A stretch of 64,000 bases of DNA from Gynuella sunshinyii YC6258 (GCF_000940805.1 NZ_CP007142.1:1464593-1528592); one strand, 5' to 3'; counted from the stretch's first letter, positions 53,558 to 64,000 are shown. The notes: generated from the sequence alone by a model not told the origin. A program made the numbers and translations.

Positions 53558-55174
53558 ATGAAAGTAATCACCAAGACTATTGCTGCAGGTATTATCAGCG
53601 TGGCAATGTTGTCGCCGATGGCGTATGCGAAAAAGCATCCGATTACCGGTGAAGAGCTGGCTGCCAACCAGACTTATACTTATCGTCTTCTGGATGAGAT
53701 TGACTCCCTTGATCCTCAATTGATCGAAGGTGTTGATGCATCCCACGTAGCCCGTGATCTGTTTGAAGGTCTCGTGAATCAGGATACTGATGGCAACCTG
53801 ATGCCAGGTGTCGCGCAGCGCTGGGTGGCTACCCCTGATAATATGAGTTTCCGTTTTTATCTGCGCCAGAATGCAAAATGGTCTAATGGTGATCCCGTAA
53901 CCGCCCATGATTTTGTGTATGCCTGGCGTCGTCTCGCTGACCCGGCAACCGCTTCTCCATACAGCTGGTTTATCGAAATCATGAATGTTGAGAATGCTTC
54001 AGCGATTGTCTCCGGCGAAAAAGAGCCATCAACTCTGGGCGTTAAAGCGGTGGATGATTATACGCTGGATGTCAAACTGTCTCAGCCAATGCCTTATTTC
54101 CCCAAAATGGTTGCCCACACATCCACTTTTCCGGTTAACCAGAAAGTGATCGAAAAATTTGGTGCTGACTGGACCAAGCCTGGAAATATGGTCGGTAACG
54201 GTGCTTATGTTCTGACTGAGTACGTTGTGAACGAACGGTCAGTCAGAGAACGTAATAAATATTACTGGAACAATGACGCCACTATTATCGATAAAGTGGT
54301 TGCGATGGTTATTAACGATGAAAACCAGGCTTATGCCCGCTTTAAAGCTGGTGAAGTCATGAAGACCGACATCCCGGCCGGTCAGTTCCAGCGTTTGTTG
54401 AAAGAAAATCCTGAAGAAACCAAAAGCATGCCGCAGTTGTGTACTTACTACTACAACTTCAACATGACCCGTGCGCCCTTTGATGATGTCCGCGTACGCC
54501 AGGCACTGAGTTACGCCATCGACCGTGACGTGATTGCCGAACGCATCCTGGGTGCTGGCCAAACGTCTGCTTATGTATTCACGCCACCTAAGACCAACGG
54601 TTTTGTAACGCCTGATCTGGCCTGGGAGCATATGACTCAGAAAGAACGAGATCAGAAAGCCAAAGAGCTGCTTGCTGAAGCCGGCTTCAGCAAAGCCAAC
54701 CCACTGAAACTGGCCATTCTGTACAATACCTCTGAAGACCATAAAAAAATTGCCATCGCCATTTCACAAATGTGGAAACAAAAACTGGGTGTCGACGCAT
54801 CGCTCGAAAACCTGGAATGGAAAACCTATCTTGAAACCAAAAAATTACCGGACTATGACGTTTCCCGTGCCGGATGGTGTGGAGATTACAACGAAGCATC
54901 AACTTTCCTGACACTGATGATGTCTGACAATGCTCAGAACGACAGCAAGTATAAAAATCCCCAGTACGATGCGCTGATGAAAGAGTCTACCGGCATGGCT
55001 GACCCTAACGTCAACTACACACAGGCCGAGCAATTACTCGCCAGAGACATGCCTATCGCACCGATTTATCACTATGCGGAAGATATTGCGATCAGCAAAT
55101 ATCTGAAGGGCTGGCCTTATAACAACATTGAACAAAACATTTACAGCAAAGATTTATATATCATTGCACACTAG
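53558..55174 (+). CDS. oppA: Oligopeptide ABC transporter periplasmic binding protein
   Basis: 538-residue solute-binding protein. Sec signal at about 1-24 (MKVITKTIAAGIISVAMLSP). Mature part shows the SBP family-5 pattern: YRLLDEIDSLDPQLIEG, RDLFEGLVNQDTDGNLMPG, WSNGDPVTAHDFVYAWRRLADP and FDDVRVRQALSYAIDRD. The YAWRR segment and overall length indicate OppA/MppA type. First gene of oppABCDF, separated from oppB by 159 nt that include a strong hairpin. Confidence 0.95.
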   Translation: MKVITKTIAAGIISVAMLSPMAYAKKHPITGEELAANQTYTYRLLDEIDSLDPQLIEGVDASHVARDLFEGLVNQDTDGNLMPGVAQRWVATPDNMSFRFYLRQNAKWSNGDPVTAHDFVYAWRRLADPATASPYSWFIEIMNVENASAIVSGEKEPSTLGVKAVDDYTLDVKLSQPMPYFPKMVAHTSTFPVNQKVIEKFGADWTKPGNMVGNGAYVLTEYVVNERSVRERNKYYWNNDATIIDKVVAMVINDENQAYARFKAGEVMKTDIPAGQFQRLLKENPEETKSMPQLCTYYYNFNMTRAPFDDVRVRQALSYAIDRDVIAERILGAGQTSAYVFTPPKTNGFVTPDLAWEHMTQKERDQKAKELLAEAGFSKANPLKLAILYNTSEDHKKIAIAISQMWKQKLGVDASLENLEWKTYLETKKLPDYDVSRAGWCGDYNEASTFLTLMMSDNAQNDSKYKNPQYDALMKESTGMADPNVNYTQAEQLLARDMPIAPIYHYAEDIAISKYLKGWPYNNIEQNIYSKDLYIIAH

Positions 55175-55182
55175 ACCTTTCC

Positions 55183-55205
55183 GCGGGCACTTACCAAGTG
55201 CCCGC
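55183..55205 (+). promoter_or_regulatory. Intercistronic hairpin between oppA and oppB
   Basis: Perfect 10-bp stem GCGGGCACTT (55183-55192) / AAGTGCCCGC (55196-55205) with a 3-nt loop, followed by a T-rich but interrupted stretch. It probably works as a partial terminator and 3' stabiliser, so that oppA mRNA exceeds that of the permease genes. Confidence 0.65.
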
Positions 55206-55333
55206 ATGCATTCTTATTCTTAGAATAAGCTTTCTGCTTTTTTTTATCCGGATAAGATTAAGTTACTATTTGAGAGTCTAAATCGTGTTGTAGAGACAGG
55301 TTTGCCTGTCGCTCAATAATCGGGTTGTGGTAA

Positions 55334-56257
55334 ATGATAAACTTTATATTAAGACGTTTAATGGTCGCTATACCGACCTTATTGGTATTGATAGTCGTTT
55401 CTTTCTTGATCATGCATGCAGCTCCAGGGAGCCCTTTTAGTTCTGAAAAGCCGCTCCCTCCAGCAGTAAAAGCCAATATTGAAAAAAAATATGGTCTCGA
55501 TAAGCCGCTATATGTGCAGATCACCAACTATATTACGAATGTTGTTACGCGGTTCGATTTTGGCCCGTCATTTCGATACAAGGATCAGAATGTTAACGAT
55601 CTGATTGCAGAAGGATTTCCCGTCACCCTGAAATATGGATCCATTGCATTTTTTCTGGCGCTGATAATTGGTGTGTCGATAGGTATTTTTGCCGCATTGA
55701 AGCAAAACAGTTGGCAGGATTATTCCACTCAGGGATTCGCTATTGTGGGGCAGGTTTTGCCGAATTTTGTAATGGCCCCGATTCTGGTACTGGTGTTTAC
55801 TCTGACCCTGGGGTGGTTACCGGGAGGTGGCTGGGAAGGTGGTCAGCTCAAGTTCATGGTTTTACCTGTGATTGCTTTGGCGACCAGTTATATGGCCAGC
55901 ATTGCCCGTATTACCCGTTCATCCATGATAGAAGTATTGCATAGCAACTTTATTCGTACCGCCCGGGCCAAAGGGTTGCCGTTTCGCTATATCATTTTCC
56001 GGCATGCACTAAAGCCGGCGCTGTTGCCTGTTGTTTCTTATCTTGGTCCAACATTTGTTGCTATGGTTACTGGATCTGTAATTGTAGACAGCTTTTTTTC
56101 CACTGGTGGAATTGGTATTCATTTCGTAAACAGCGCTCTTAACCGTGACTACTCGGTTCTGATGGGCGTTACCATATTGTTAGGGGCATTGACCATTTTG
56201 TTTAGTACCGTAGTGGACATTATGTATGCCTGGATTGATCCGAAAATCAGGTACTGA
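55334..56257 (+). CDS. oppB: Oligopeptide ABC transporter permease OppB
   Basis: 307-residue permease with six TMs. FILRRLMVAIPTLLVLIVVSF is the typical first helix (quoted in part as LMVAIPTLLVLIVVSF). The EAA loop is FIRTARAKGLPFRYIIFRHALKPA (in part RTARAKGLPFRYIIF), which contacts the ATPases. It pairs with OppC. Confidence 0.96.
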   Translation: MINFILRRLMVAIPTLLVLIVVSFLIMHAAPGSPFSSEKPLPPAVKANIEKKYGLDKPLYVQITNYITNVVTRFDFGPSFRYKDQNVNDLIAEGFPVTLKYGSIAFFLALIIGVSIGIFAALKQNSWQDYSTQGFAIVGQVLPNFVMAPILVLVFTLTLGWLPGGGWEGGQLKFMVLPVIALATSYMASIARITRSSMIEVLHSNFIRTARAKGLPFRYIIFRHALKPALLPVVSYLGPTFVAMVTGSVIVDSFFSTGGIGIHFVNSALNRDYSVLMGVTILLGALTILFSTVVDIMYAWIDPKIRY

Positions 56258-56265
56258 GGTAAAGC

Positions 56266-57192
56266 ATGTTGTTAAATCAAAGTAAAACCGAGCAGTTGGC
56301 CGAAAACCTGGTTGAAGCTGAAATGAGTGGACGCAGTCTTTGGAACGATGCGGCAAACCGTTTTATTCATAATAAAGCCGCCATGGTCAGTCTGGTGATT
56401 TTGGGTCTGATCGTCGCATTTACCATTATTGGTCCTTATCTTGCTACTTGGAATCATGAAGATATTGACTGGAATGTGCTTGGAGATATCAAAACTCAGG
56501 GTGCTCCGTCGTTCGAGAGCGGTCACTATTTTGGTACTGATGAGTTGGGTCGTGATCTGTTTTCAAGGGTGATTCAAGGTACCCAGATTTCGCTGATGGT
56601 TGGCGTGATTGGATCGTTGATCGCGGTATTGATTGGTACTTTGTATGGTGCCACGGCCGGTTATGTGGGCGGTAAAGTCGACGGTTTTATGATGCGTTTT
56701 GTCGATATCATGATGTCCATTCCCTATATGTTTATTCTGATCCTGTTACTGGTGATATTCGGGCGTTCCATTATTTTAATTTTTGTCGGTATTGGTGCTA
56801 TATCGTGGTTGGATATGTCCCGTATTGTCCGTGGACAGACTCTGTCTTTGAAGAACAAAGAATATATCGAAGCGGCTATTGCCACAGGTGTTAGTTCCTG
56901 GCGCATTATTCTCCGGCATATCGTACCGAATGTGCTGGGTATTGTGATCGTCTATGCCACACTGCTGGTACCTAACATGATCCTGACCGAATCCTTTATC
57001 TCCTTTCTTGGGTTGGGGGTGCAGGAGCCGGATACTTCCTGGGGGGTGTTGATCAGTGAAGGTGCCGGAACCATGAGCTATGGCACCATCTGGCAGCTGG
57101 CTTTTCCGTTGGCTTTTTTTATTGTCACTCTGCTGTGCTTCTTCTTTATCGGTGACGGGCTGCGCGATGCTTTAGACCCTAAAGATCGTTGA
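56266..57192 (+). CDS. oppC: Oligopeptide ABC transporter permease OppC
   Basis: 308-residue permease with a cytoplasmic N terminus ([20 protein letters not shown], the OppC-N motif), then six TMs. [19 protein letters not shown] is the family signature and [22 protein letters not shown] the EAA loop (quoted in part as [17 protein letters not shown]). Eight nt after oppB. Confidence 0.96.
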   Translation: MLLNQSKTEQLAENLVEAEMSGRSLWNDAANRFIHNKAAMVSLVILGLIVAFTIIGPYLATWNHEDIDWNVLGDIKTQGAPSFESGHYFGTDELGRDLFSRVIQGTQISLMVGVIGSLIAVLIGTLYGATAGYVGGKVDGFMMRFVDIMMSIPYMFILILLLVIFGRSIILIFVGIGAISWLDMSRIVRGQTLSLKNKEYIEAAIATGVSSWRIILRHIVPNVLGIVIVYATLLVPNMILTESFISFLGLGVQEPDTSWGVLISEGAGTMSYGTIWQLAFPLAFFIVTLLCFFFIGDGLRDALDPKDR

Positions 57193-57202
57193 GGTAATGA
57201 AC

Positions 57203-58171
57203 ATGAATTTATTGGAAGTTAAAGATCTTAATGTCTATTTCAAAACCCTTGATGGTACGGTCAGTGCGGTCAATGGTGTCAGCTTTGATCTGAAAGAAAA
57301 AGAAACCATGGCTATTGTTGGTGAGTCCGGTTCTGGTAAGAGTCAGACTGTATTCGCACTGATGGGACTGTTGGCCAAAAACGGTTCTGTGAGTGGTAGC
57401 GTCAAATTCAATGGTACAGAAATCCTCGGATTACCGGAAAAAGCCCTGAATAAAATCCGTGCTGAAAAGATATCCATGATTTTTCAGGATCCAATGACCT
57501 CATTGAATCCATATATGCGGGTCAGTGACCAGCTGATGGAAGTGCTGATGCATCACAAGGGCATGAGTAAAAAAGCAGCGCTGCAGGAATCCATCCATAT
57601 GCTGGATGCGGTCAAAATCCCTGAAGCCCGAACCCGGGTGCATCTTTATCCGCACGAGTTTTCCGGTGGTATGCGCCAGCGGGTGATGATCGCCATGTCA
57701 CTGTTGTGTCGCCCTAAACTGTTGATTGCCGATGAGCCCACCACTGCACTTGATGTAACGGTGCAGGCACAGATCATGAAGCTGCTGAAAGAGCTGCAAC
57801 ATGAGTTTGGAACGGCAATTGTCCTGATTACCCATGACCTCGGTGTGGTTGCCGGCTCATGCGAAAAAACCCTGGTCATGTATGGTGGTCGGGTCATGGA
57901 ATACAACGATACCGATAGCCTGTTTAAGCAGCCAACTCATCCATATACTCAGGGGTTGTTAGCGGCGATTCCGCGTCTGGATCATTTGGGGGATGAGCTG
58001 AATACCATTCCAGGTAATCCGCCGAACATGCTAAGACCTCCTCAGGGATGTCCGTTTGAACCACGCTGTCCGATTGCAGCCGAAAGCTGCAAGACTCAGG
58101 TTCCCCAGTTAATTGAAACCAGTGAAGGCCTCTGTCGTGCCTGTCATAAAGATATTAAGGAGGTCGCATGA
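57203..58171 (+). CDS. oppD: Oligopeptide ABC transporter ATPase OppD
   Basis: 322-residue ATPase. Walker A is GESGSGKSQ, signature [16 protein letters not shown], Walker [13 protein letters not shown]. The C-terminal extension [19 protein letters not shown] has the Cys pattern of OppD/OppF. Of two in-frame ATGs (57197 and 57203) the second is 8 nt after GAGG and preferred. Overlaps oppF by 4 nt. Confidence 0.96.
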   Translation: MNLLEVKDLNVYFKTLDGTVSAVNGVSFDLKEKETMAIVGESGSGKSQTVFALMGLLAKNGSVSGSVKFNGTEILGLPEKALNKIRAEKISMIFQDPMTSLNPYMRVSDQLMEVLMHHKGMSKKAALQESIHMLDAVKIPEARTRVHLYPHEFSGGMRQRVMIAMSLLCRPKLLIADEPTTALDVTVQAQIMKLLKELQHEFGTAIVLITHDLGVVAGSCEKTLVMYGGRVMEYNDTDSLFKQPTHPYTQGLLAAIPRLDHLGDELNTIPGNPPNMLRPPQGCPFEPRCPIAAESCKTQVPQLIETSEGLCRACHKDIKEVA

Positions 58172-59160
58172 CGGTCGCTAACGATATTTTGCTACGGGTA
58201 GAGAACCTGAAGGTTCACTTTGATGTATACCCCAGCAATGCCATGCCCTGGACCAAGCCTAAAAAACTGAAAGCGGTGGATGGTGTTTCCTTTGACCTGC
58301 GGGCCGGAGAGACCTTGGGTGTTGTAGGGGAGTCTGGTTGTGGTAAGTCGACCCTGGCCAGAGCCGTGATCAAAATGATCCCGGCAGAATCAGGTAAGGT
58401 TCTGTGGTTAGGACAAAAGGATCTGCTGGGCATGGGCAAAAAAGAAACCCAGAAAGTGCGCAGCGAAGTTCAAATGATTTTTCAGGATCCGCTGGCTTCA
58501 TTGAACCCACGTATGACCATCGGTCAGATCATTGCTGAGCCATTGATCACTCACTATCCGCAGACACCCAAAGCGGAAGTCAAAGAGCGAGTTAAACAGG
58601 TCATGACCCGGGTGGGCCTGTTGCCCAATCAGATCAACCGTTATCCTCATGAGTTTTCCGGTGGTCAGTGTCAGCGTATCGGAATTGCCCGTGCATTGAT
58701 TCTTGAGCCTAAACTGATTATCTGTGATGAACCGGTTTCGGCACTGGATGTTTCCATCCAGGCGCAGGTGATCAATCTGTTGATGAAGTTGCAGAAAGAA
58801 ATGGGACTGTCGTTGATCTTCATTGCTCACGATCTCAGTGTGGTCAAGCATATCAGTACCCGGATAATGGTGTTGTATCTGGGCAATGTTGCCGAGATAT
58901 CGCCAGCCAAGGAGCTGTACAGTCATCCCCGCCACCCCTATACCCAGGCGCTGATTTCTGCGGTTCCCATTCCCGACCCGGAGATTGAGCGGAGTAAAGA
59001 AGTCATTCTGCTCGAAGGGGATCTGCCATCGCCCATGAATCCCCCATCAGGCTGTGTATTCAGAACCCGTTGCCCGAAAGCGACTGATTTCTGCTCACGC
59101 GAAAAACCCATGCTCTCCGCTGAAGGGGAGCATCGGGTGGCGTGTCATTACCCGAGTTAA
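58168..59160 (+). CDS. oppF: Oligopeptide ABC transporter ATPase OppF
   Basis: 330-residue ATPase partner of OppD. Walker [10 protein letters not shown], signature [16 protein letters not shown], Walker [13 protein letters not shown] and C-terminal [14 protein letters not shown]. The N-terminal [17 protein letters not shown] insertion is typical of OppF. Last gene of the operon; a hairpin follows. Confidence 0.96.
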   Translation: MTVANDILLRVENLKVHFDVYPSNAMPWTKPKKLKAVDGVSFDLRAGETLGVVGESGCGKSTLARAVIKMIPAESGKVLWLGQKDLLGMGKKETQKVRSEVQMIFQDPLASLNPRMTIGQIIAEPLITHYPQTPKAEVKERVKQVMTRVGLLPNQINRYPHEFSGGQCQRIGIARALILEPKLIICDEPVSALDVSIQAQVINLLMKLQKEMGLSLIFIAHDLSVVKHISTRIMVLYLGNVAEISPAKELYSHPRHPYTQALISAVPIPDPEIERSKEVILLEGDLPSPMNPPSGCVFRTRCPKATDFCSREKPMLSAEGEHRVACHYPS

Positions 59161-59170
59161 GCTCTACCAT

Positions 59171-59197
59171 TGAAATGCCGGCTTTGCCGGCGTTTCA
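59171..59197 (+). terminator. Hairpin after oppF, possible weak terminator
   Basis: 12-bp stem TGAAATGCCGGC (59171-59182) / GCCGGCGTTTCA (59186-59197) with one G-U pair and a 3-nt loop, but no T-run after it. May stabilise the opp mRNA end or act with Rho. Confidence 0.5.
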
Positions 59198-59295
59198 GTC
59201 AACGCGACCTTGCAAAAAACACACTGTTTAAGCGCAGTGTCATTTCGTTACAATGGCGCCCACTTTCCCCGAATAACAACGACGTGGAGCTAACC

Positions 59296-61125
59296 ATGCC
59301 TCAATACCGTTCAAAAACGTCTACTGCCGGCCGCAACATGGCGGGCGCGCGATCTCTCTGGCGTGCTACCGGTATGAAAGATGAAGACTTTCAAAAACCC
59401 ATCATCGCGGTGGTGAACTCTTTTACCCAGTTTGTACCCGGCCACGTGCATCTGAAAGACCTTGGGCAACTGGTTGCCGGCGAAATTGAAAAAGCTGGCG
59501 GAGTAGCCAAAGAGTTCAACACCATTGCCGTGGACGACGGTATTGCCATGGGGCACGACGGCATGCTCTACAGTTTGCCGAGCCGCGATATTATTGCCGA
59601 TTCTGTTGAGTACATGGTGAACGCGCACACTGCCGATGCCATGGTCTGCATCAGCAATTGTGACAAAATCACTCCGGGGATGTTAATGGCGGCCATGCGG
59701 CTGAACATTCCCTGCGTATTTGTTTCCGGTGGGCCGATGGAAGCGGGTAAAACCAAGCTGGCCGACCACAAGCTCGACCTGATCGATGCCATGGTGATGG
59801 CCGCTGACAGCAGTGTTGATGATGACACTCTGGCCGCGGTTGAGCGTTCTGCCTGCCCTACCTGCGGTTCCTGTTCCGGTATGTTTACCGCCAACTCCAT
59901 GAACTGTCTGACAGAAGCGATTGGTTTGTCATTGCCGGGTAACGGCACCACTGTGGCCACTCACTCAGACCGTAAACGACTGTTTGAAGAAGCCGGACGT
60001 TTGATTGTTGAAATCACCCGTCGTTACTACGAAGAAGAAGACGTGTCGGTATTACCTCGCTCCATCGCGACGGTACCGGCATTCAAAAATGCTATGACCC
60101 TGGATATCGCCATGGGTGGCTCAACCAATACCATTCTGCACTTGCTGGCTGTTGCTCAGGAGGCTGAAGTCGATTTCAACATGTTCCATATGGACGAGTT
60201 GTCACGTCAGGTTCCGCAACTCTGTAAGGTGGCACCCAATACCCAGAAATATCACATTGAAGATGTCCATCGAGCCGGCGGCATTTTCGGTATTCTCGGT
60301 GAGTTGGATCGTGCTGCTCTGCTGGATACCTCGGTCAGCACCGTTCACAGCAGAACTATGAAAGAAGCGCTGTCCAAGTGGGATATCATGCAATCGGAGG
60401 CTGCGGATGTGGCTGAGTTCTATCGTGCGGGTCCAGCCGGTATTCCGACTCAGGTGGCATTCAGCCAGAGTACCCGCTGGTCCAGTCTGGACGCCGATCG
60501 TGCAACGGGGTGTATTCGCTCGCTAGCGAATGCTTACTCCAAAGAAGGTGGTCTGGCAGTACTGCGCGGCAACATCGCGTTGGATGGTTGTGTGGTTAAA
60601 ACAGCTGGAGTGGATGACAGCATCCTCGTATTTGAAGGCCCGGCACGGATTTTCGAAAGTCAGGAAGATGCCGTCGCCGGCATTCTTGATGATCAGGTAC
60701 AAGCCGGTGAAGTCGTGATCATTCGCTATGAAGGACCACGTGGCGGACCAGGTATGCAGGAAATGCTCTATCCGACCAGCTACCTGAAATCCAAAGGGTT
60801 GGGTAAGGCCTGTGCGCTGCTGACTGATGGGCGTTTCTCTGGCGGTACTTCCGGTCTTTCTATTGGGCACGTATCACCGGAAGCCGCAGCGGGCGGTGCC
60901 ATTGGCCTGGTACAGGATGGGGATCGTATCAAGATTGATATCCCTAATCGTACTATCAATGTGTTGCTCAGTGATGATGAGCTACAGCAGCGCCGTGCAG
61001 CCATGACGGTCTGGAAACCTGCCAAAGAACGTCCTCGCAAAGTATCGGCGGCATTAAAGGCCTACGCCAAACTGGCAACCAGTGCTGACAAAGGTGCCGT
61101 TCGCGACCTGTCACAATTGGATTAA
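59296..61125 (+). CDS. ilvD: Dihydroxy-acid dehydratase
   Basis: 609-residue IlvD, which dehydrates dihydroxy-isovalerate and -methylvalerate in branched-chain amino-acid synthesis. [20 protein letters not shown] is the standard start. Cluster cysteines are in [13 protein letters not shown] and [40 protein letters not shown] near the end is also diagnostic. GGAG precedes the ATG at 59296; an open frame 126 nt longer is non-conserved. Terminator directly behind. Confidence 0.97.
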   Translation: MPQYRSKTSTAGRNMAGARSLWRATGMKDEDFQKPIIAVVNSFTQFVPGHVHLKDLGQLVAGEIEKAGGVAKEFNTIAVDDGIAMGHDGMLYSLPSRDIIADSVEYMVNAHTADAMVCISNCDKITPGMLMAAMRLNIPCVFVSGGPMEAGKTKLADHKLDLIDAMVMAADSSVDDDTLAAVERSACPTCGSCSGMFTANSMNCLTEAIGLSLPGNGTTVATHSDRKRLFEEAGRLIVEITRRYYEEEDVSVLPRSIATVPAFKNAMTLDIAMGGSTNTILHLLAVAQEAEVDFNMFHMDELSRQVPQLCKVAPNTQKYHIEDVHRAGGIFGILGELDRAALLDTSVSTVHSRTMKEALSKWDIMQSEAADVAEFYRAGPAGIPTQVAFSQSTRWSSLDADRATGCIRSLANAYSKEGGLAVLRGNIALDGCVVKTAGVDDSILVFEGPARIFESQEDAVAGILDDQVQAGEVVIIRYEGPRGGPGMQEMLYPTSYLKSKGLGKACALLTDGRFSGGTSGLSIGHVSPEAAAGGAIGLVQDGDRIKIDIPNRTINVLLSDDELQQRRAAMTVWKPAKERPRKVSAALKAYAKLATSADKGAVRDLSQLD

Positions 61126-61141
61126 TGGTTATTGACCTCAT

Positions 61142-61166
61142 AAAAACCGGCTTCATGCCGGTTTTC
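61142..61166 (+). terminator. Intrinsic terminator of ilvD
   Basis: AAAACCGGC (61143-61151) / GCCGGTTTT (61157-61165) with a 5-nt loop, ending in a T-run within the arm; 17 nt after the ilvD stop and just before mutY. Confidence 0.85.
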
Positions 61167-61188
61167 ACATTTCTGGATTGCTATTCTT

Positions 61189-62238
61189 ATGACACCTGAA
61201 CGATTTGGCGAACGATTGCTTGCCTGGTGGGATGAGCATGGTCGCAAGGATCTTCCCTGGCAGCTCAACAAATCCCCTTACCGGGTCTGGGTATCGGAAA
61301 TCATGCTGCAGCAGACCCAGGTCAAAACCGTGATTCCATTTTATCAACGGTTTATGGCCCGTTTTCCCACCGTTCAGGCGCTGGCGGAGGCACCGGAAGA
61401 TGAGGTTATGCATCACTGGACCGGCCTGGGTTATTACGCCCGTGCTCGTAACCTGCATAAGGCTGCCAAGATAGTAAGTACTGACTATCAAGGTGACTTC
61501 CCTGGCACGGTTGAGGCATTGCAGGCACTACCGGGTATCGGCCGCTCCACCGCTGGTGCCATCGCTGCTTTTACCATGGGCCAGAGCAGCGCCATTATGG
61601 ACGGCAACGTCAAGCGGGTGCTGTGTCGTTTTCTCGGTATTCGGGAATGGCCAGGAGCCAGCCATATGCAGGCCCGGCTGTGGGAGCTGGCAGAGCGTTA
61701 CACACCCAAACAGCGTACTGGCGATTACAACCAGGCAATGATGGACCTTGGTGCAACATTGTGCACACGCAGTAAACCTTCCTGTCTCTTATGTCCCTTC
61801 AATGACAGCTGTATTGCACGGCTGGAGGACCTGACCAAATCCATTCCGGCTTCCAAGCCCAAAACCGACAAACCGGTCAAATCCACCGTCATGCTCATGC
61901 TGCAACAGCAGGATGGTCGGGTATATCTGGAAAAGCGCCCGGCCAATGGTATCTGGGGAGGCCTCTACAGCTTCAAAGAATTTGAAGATCTTGACGCCGC
62001 CCAGACCTGGCTTGACCTTAAAGGATACCGCTACCAACTGGAGCCATGGGCGTGCTTCAGGCATACTTTCAGCCATTATCACCTGGACATCCAGCCGGTA
62101 CTGGCGAGGCTTGAAAATGACGTGACCGAAGTCTCTGAAGCGGAATCAGTCTGGTTGCAGGTGGTACTGAACGACATTGAAATAGGACTGGCCGCACCGG
62201 TCAAAAAACTACTCGCTCAAATAGAGAAAACCCAATGA
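61189..62238 (+). CDS. mutY: A/G-specific adenine DNA glycosylase
   Basis: 349-residue MutY, which removes A mispaired with 8-oxoG. Catalytic Glu37 in [10 protein letters not shown] and Asp138 in MDGNVKRV fall at the same positions as in Escherichia coli. The HhH is [15 protein letters not shown]. [4Fe-4S] cysteines 192, 199, 202 and 208 (C-x6-C-x2-C-x5-C). C-terminal NUDIX-like domain from about 225. It overlaps yggX by 4 nt. Confidence 0.98.
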   Translation: MTPERFGERLLAWWDEHGRKDLPWQLNKSPYRVWVSEIMLQQTQVKTVIPFYQRFMARFPTVQALAEAPEDEVMHHWTGLGYYARARNLHKAAKIVSTDYQGDFPGTVEALQALPGIGRSTAGAIAAFTMGQSSAIMDGNVKRVLCRFLGIREWPGASHMQARLWELAERYTPKQRTGDYNQAMMDLGATLCTRSKPSCLLCPFNDSCIARLEDLTKSIPASKPKTDKPVKSTVMLMLQQQDGRVYLEKRPANGIWGGLYSFKEFEDLDAAQTWLDLKGYRYQLEPWACFRHTFSHYHLDIQPVLARLENDVTEVSEAESVWLQVVLNDIEIGLAAPVKKLLAQIEKTQ

Positions 62239-62510
62239 CCCGAACCGTGTTTTGCCAAAAGTACCAACAAGAACTCCCTGGACTGGAAAAACCACCTTTC
62301 CCCGGACCGGCTGGGCAGAAACTGTTCGAGACGGTATCGCAACAGGCATGGGAAGAATGGCAGGCCCATCAGACCCGCCTAATCAACGAAAAACACCTGA
62401 ACATGATGGATATGCAGGCCCGAAAATACATCCAGCAGCAGATGCAAAAATTCCTCAGCGGCGAAGAATATGACCAGGCAGAAGGCTATATTCCTGAGGA
62501 AAAAAAATAA
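62235..62510 (+). CDS. yggX: YggX-type Fe(2+)-trafficking protein
   Basis: 91 residues. [21 protein letters not shown] and [20 protein letters not shown] are hallmarks of YggX (first block quoted in part as [20 protein letters not shown]). The single Cys7 is conserved; the protein protects iron-sulfur clusters from oxidation, which fits coupling with the [4Fe-4S] enzyme MutY, a widespread gene pair. Confidence 0.96.
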   Translation: MTRTVFCQKYQQELPGLEKPPFPGPAGQKLFETVSQQAWEEWQAHQTRLINEKHLNMMDMQARKYIQQQMQKFLSGEEYDQAEGYIPEEKK

Positions 62511-62585
62511 TTATATAAAAATCAGTAGCTTACTCTTGACTCGGAGAAGCAAAATCCGTTTAATACGCCTCCGTCGCAACGACAT

Positions 62586-62661
<76 letters not shown>

Positions 62662-62674
62662 CTCAAATTCCTAG

Positions 62675-62711
62675 AAAAGCCCGCTTAATCAAAAGATTAG
62701 CGGGCTTTTTT
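62675..62711 (+). terminator. Intrinsic terminator of tRNA-Phe
   Basis: Long stem AAAAGCCCGCTTAATC (62675-62690) with GATTAGCGGGCTTTT (one bulged T), 4-nt loop and six or more T. Confidence 0.92.
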
Positions 62712-63212
62712 ATTGTTTCCTCTTTTTATTCTGTTGGCCAGATATTCCCTGGCGGTAACTTTGTGATAGTCAGGTTTAAGGCTTTGGTTATCCCTATCCC
62801 GTATACACATTACCGTACTAACCTGCTAGTACGACCAACAACATCAACAATAAATAAACAAAGTCTTTCGCTAAATATTGAGTGATTGTGGGCCATGAAT
62901 CAGTAACCATATCGCGTTGCTCACAGTTATCTTTTACTCAATTGCTCCCCATGTCGTTGTGTTCACGCGTCGTTCGGAAGTGTTTGAATAATAGAATAAC
63001 CCGGGGTGGAGTTTTCAAAGTTACTCCGGTTTTGATTGAGTCTGAAAAATGATTTGCCGGGACAATAACTCAAATCTTAGAGTTCATTTCATCCTTCAAG
63101 GTTTTTGAGTAACACTGGGTAGCATGAACGTTGACAAGTACTCTTTATTACTAAAAAGATAATAAAAAACTAGATCCATAAATGTGCTCAACATCAGCAC
63201 GAGGAAAAAACA
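62712..63212. other. AT-rich gene-poor region downstream of tRNA-Phe
   Basis: 501 nt with no supported gene. On the minus strand a 37-codon frame runs from ATG 62810 to TAA 62697 (MCIRDRDNQSLKPDYHK... ending NNKKAR), running into the tRNA terminator. It is basic and might be the tail of a lost gene, but no family is recognisable. No repeat of the tRNA 3' end was found that would mark an attachment site. The rest looks like non-coding spacer. Confidence 0.4.
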
Positions 63213-63584
63213 ATGGGCAGAGTCACCGGAATTGGCGGTATCTTTATCAAAGCGCAAGATCCTGTAATGTTACGAGATTGGTATAAACAGCATTTGGGGG
63301 TTGATGTTCAGGCTTGGGGTGGAACATCGTTTCGCTGGGAGGATAGTTCTGGTAATCCAACATCAGAGACAACCGCTTGGATGACTGGCGATTTTACACA
63401 GAGCAGTGCGTCGTTCAATGTCAACTATCGAGTATCTGATTTGCAAGCGCTATTGGCTGCGCTCAGGTAGGACGAGTGTAATGTCCTGGGAAAGATGGAG
63501 GAGTCTGAATATGGAAAGTTTGGTTGGGTGAGGGATCCAGAAGGAAATAAGGTTGAACTCTGGGAGCCGCCCGTCGGCGAGTAG
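63213..63584 (+). pseudogene. Glyoxalase/VOC-family gene interrupted by an in-frame TAG
   Basis: 123 codons plus stop. The first 85 codons give MGRVTGIGGIFIKAQDPVML..LQALLAALR, a good VOC N-terminal half (one beta-alpha-beta-beta-beta module with the GIGGIFIKAQDPVMLRDWY opening). Codon 86 is TAG (63468-63470). The same frame then continues with DECNVLGKMEESEYGKFGWV and RDPEGNKVELWEPPVGE, exactly the expected VOC C-terminal half, ending at TAG 63582-63584. So one nonsense change, probably from a Glu or Gln codon, breaks the gene; a frameshift is excluded. GAGG lies before the ATG. Confidence 0.88.
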
Positions 63585-64000
63585 GGCCATACTATCTGAT
63601 CAGGTGAGGTGGGTAACAATAGACAGCAGTGCTGTTGTTAATATGTAGCGTCGATAGCCAGACGTAGAAACATAGCAGCTATAAGAAAAAAAGCATATTT
63701 GATCCGTTTGCAAATACAAACAGATATCTCCAATCAATACCATAGAAAGACCAGTGAGATAATTTGTAATTTGAGCGCTTAGGTTCTATCGGATTCATTT
63801 CGGTTGTATTGCTGGCGTAAACATATGGCCTGGGTGTAACCAATCTGAAAGGTATTGTAATTGTCCTTTGTTCATATGTTTAGTCTCTTTATGCTCACCC
63901 TTTATCACGCGATTTTTAAAACCGGATATTATTTTCGTAGGCTGTGTTTGGGCTGGTTTGCCAAATGAAAGACAAGACTGATACTGTACTTCGGTTGTTT
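63585..64000. other. Unannotated sequence to the right window edge
   Basis: 416 nt with stop codons in all frames, moderately AT-rich. I see no gene, RNA structure or repeat that I can support. Confidence 0.5.

Noticed and set aside
63213-63470. Initial suspicion of a frameshift in the VOC gene
   Set aside because: Reading through shows that both halves share one frame; the lesion is a single TAG codon.

Overview
The window is a 64 kb chromosomal segment of a moderate-GC, free-living, probably marine or aquatic gammaproteobacterium. I infer an Oceanospirillales/Pseudomonadales-type lineage from the gene set (hemCDXY, an AlgZ/AlgR-like pair beside argH, a PA4642-family gene, ftsYEX-rpoH, napEFDABC, coniferyl-type aldehyde dehydrogenase). 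The genus cannot be fixed from sequence alone. Almost everything is core or metabolic. I see no phage, insertion sequence, CRISPR array or plasmid backbone. The last 1.4 kb, after a tRNA-Phe gene, is the only stretch that looks like decaying accessory DNA.

Layout. 1-6 kb: end of rsmE, then a leftward HDOD regulator and the haem operon hemC-hemD-hemX-hemY. 6.1-10 kb: a FAN1-like VRR-NUC nuclease overlapping an iron-sulfur XPD/DinG-type helicase that carries its own N-terminal PD-(D/E)XK-like nuclease motif. 10-14.5 kb: hemerythrin, DUF503, EamA transporter, PA4642-family protein, trmB, DUF423 and the heat-shock sigma factor rpoH. 14.7-19 kb: ftsX, ftsE and ftsY leftward; a shrunken M16-like protein and rsmD rightward. 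19-26 kb: aldehyde dehydrogenase, coaD, YfhL-type ferredoxin, the AlgZ/AlgR-like two-component pair, a soluble zinc-binding chemoreceptor and argH. 26-34.9 kb: a PEP-CTERM-like secreted protein, a small GNAT, a GGDEF/EAL protein, a DUF3810 membrane protein, an Hsp20 with an apparent RNA thermometer, nhaD, a SLAC1/TehA channel, an AhpD-like protein and a CopD-like protein.

35-45 kb is an anaerobic-respiration block. The periplasmic nitrate reductase operon napEFDABC runs right. The molybdenum-cofactor operon moaA-mobA-moaB-moaC-moaD-moaE converges on it and is headed by a probable Moco riboswitch. Next comes oxygen-independent hemN. NapA needs Mo-bisMGD and NapB/NapC need haem, so the neighbourhood supplies both cofactors. 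Promoter elements agree: an FNR-like site plus a 7-2-7 NarP/NarL box upstream of nap, and a perfect FNR palindrome upstream of hemN. Hidden between hemN and the moa operon is what looks like an undescribed anaerobically induced small RNA on the minus strand, about 115 nt long, with its own -10, hairpins, a CUCCUCCUCC stretch and a strong terminator.

45-64 kb: DoxX, argA, a short-chain dehydrogenase without the usual catalytic Tyr, a tightly coupled pyrF-cobU-cobT-cobS-btuF-like operon, a YfcL-like protein, msrA, a PilZ protein, a complete oligopeptide ABC transporter (oppABCDF), ilvD, mutY, yggX, tRNA-Phe, and a glyoxalase/VOC gene broken by one in-frame amber codon.
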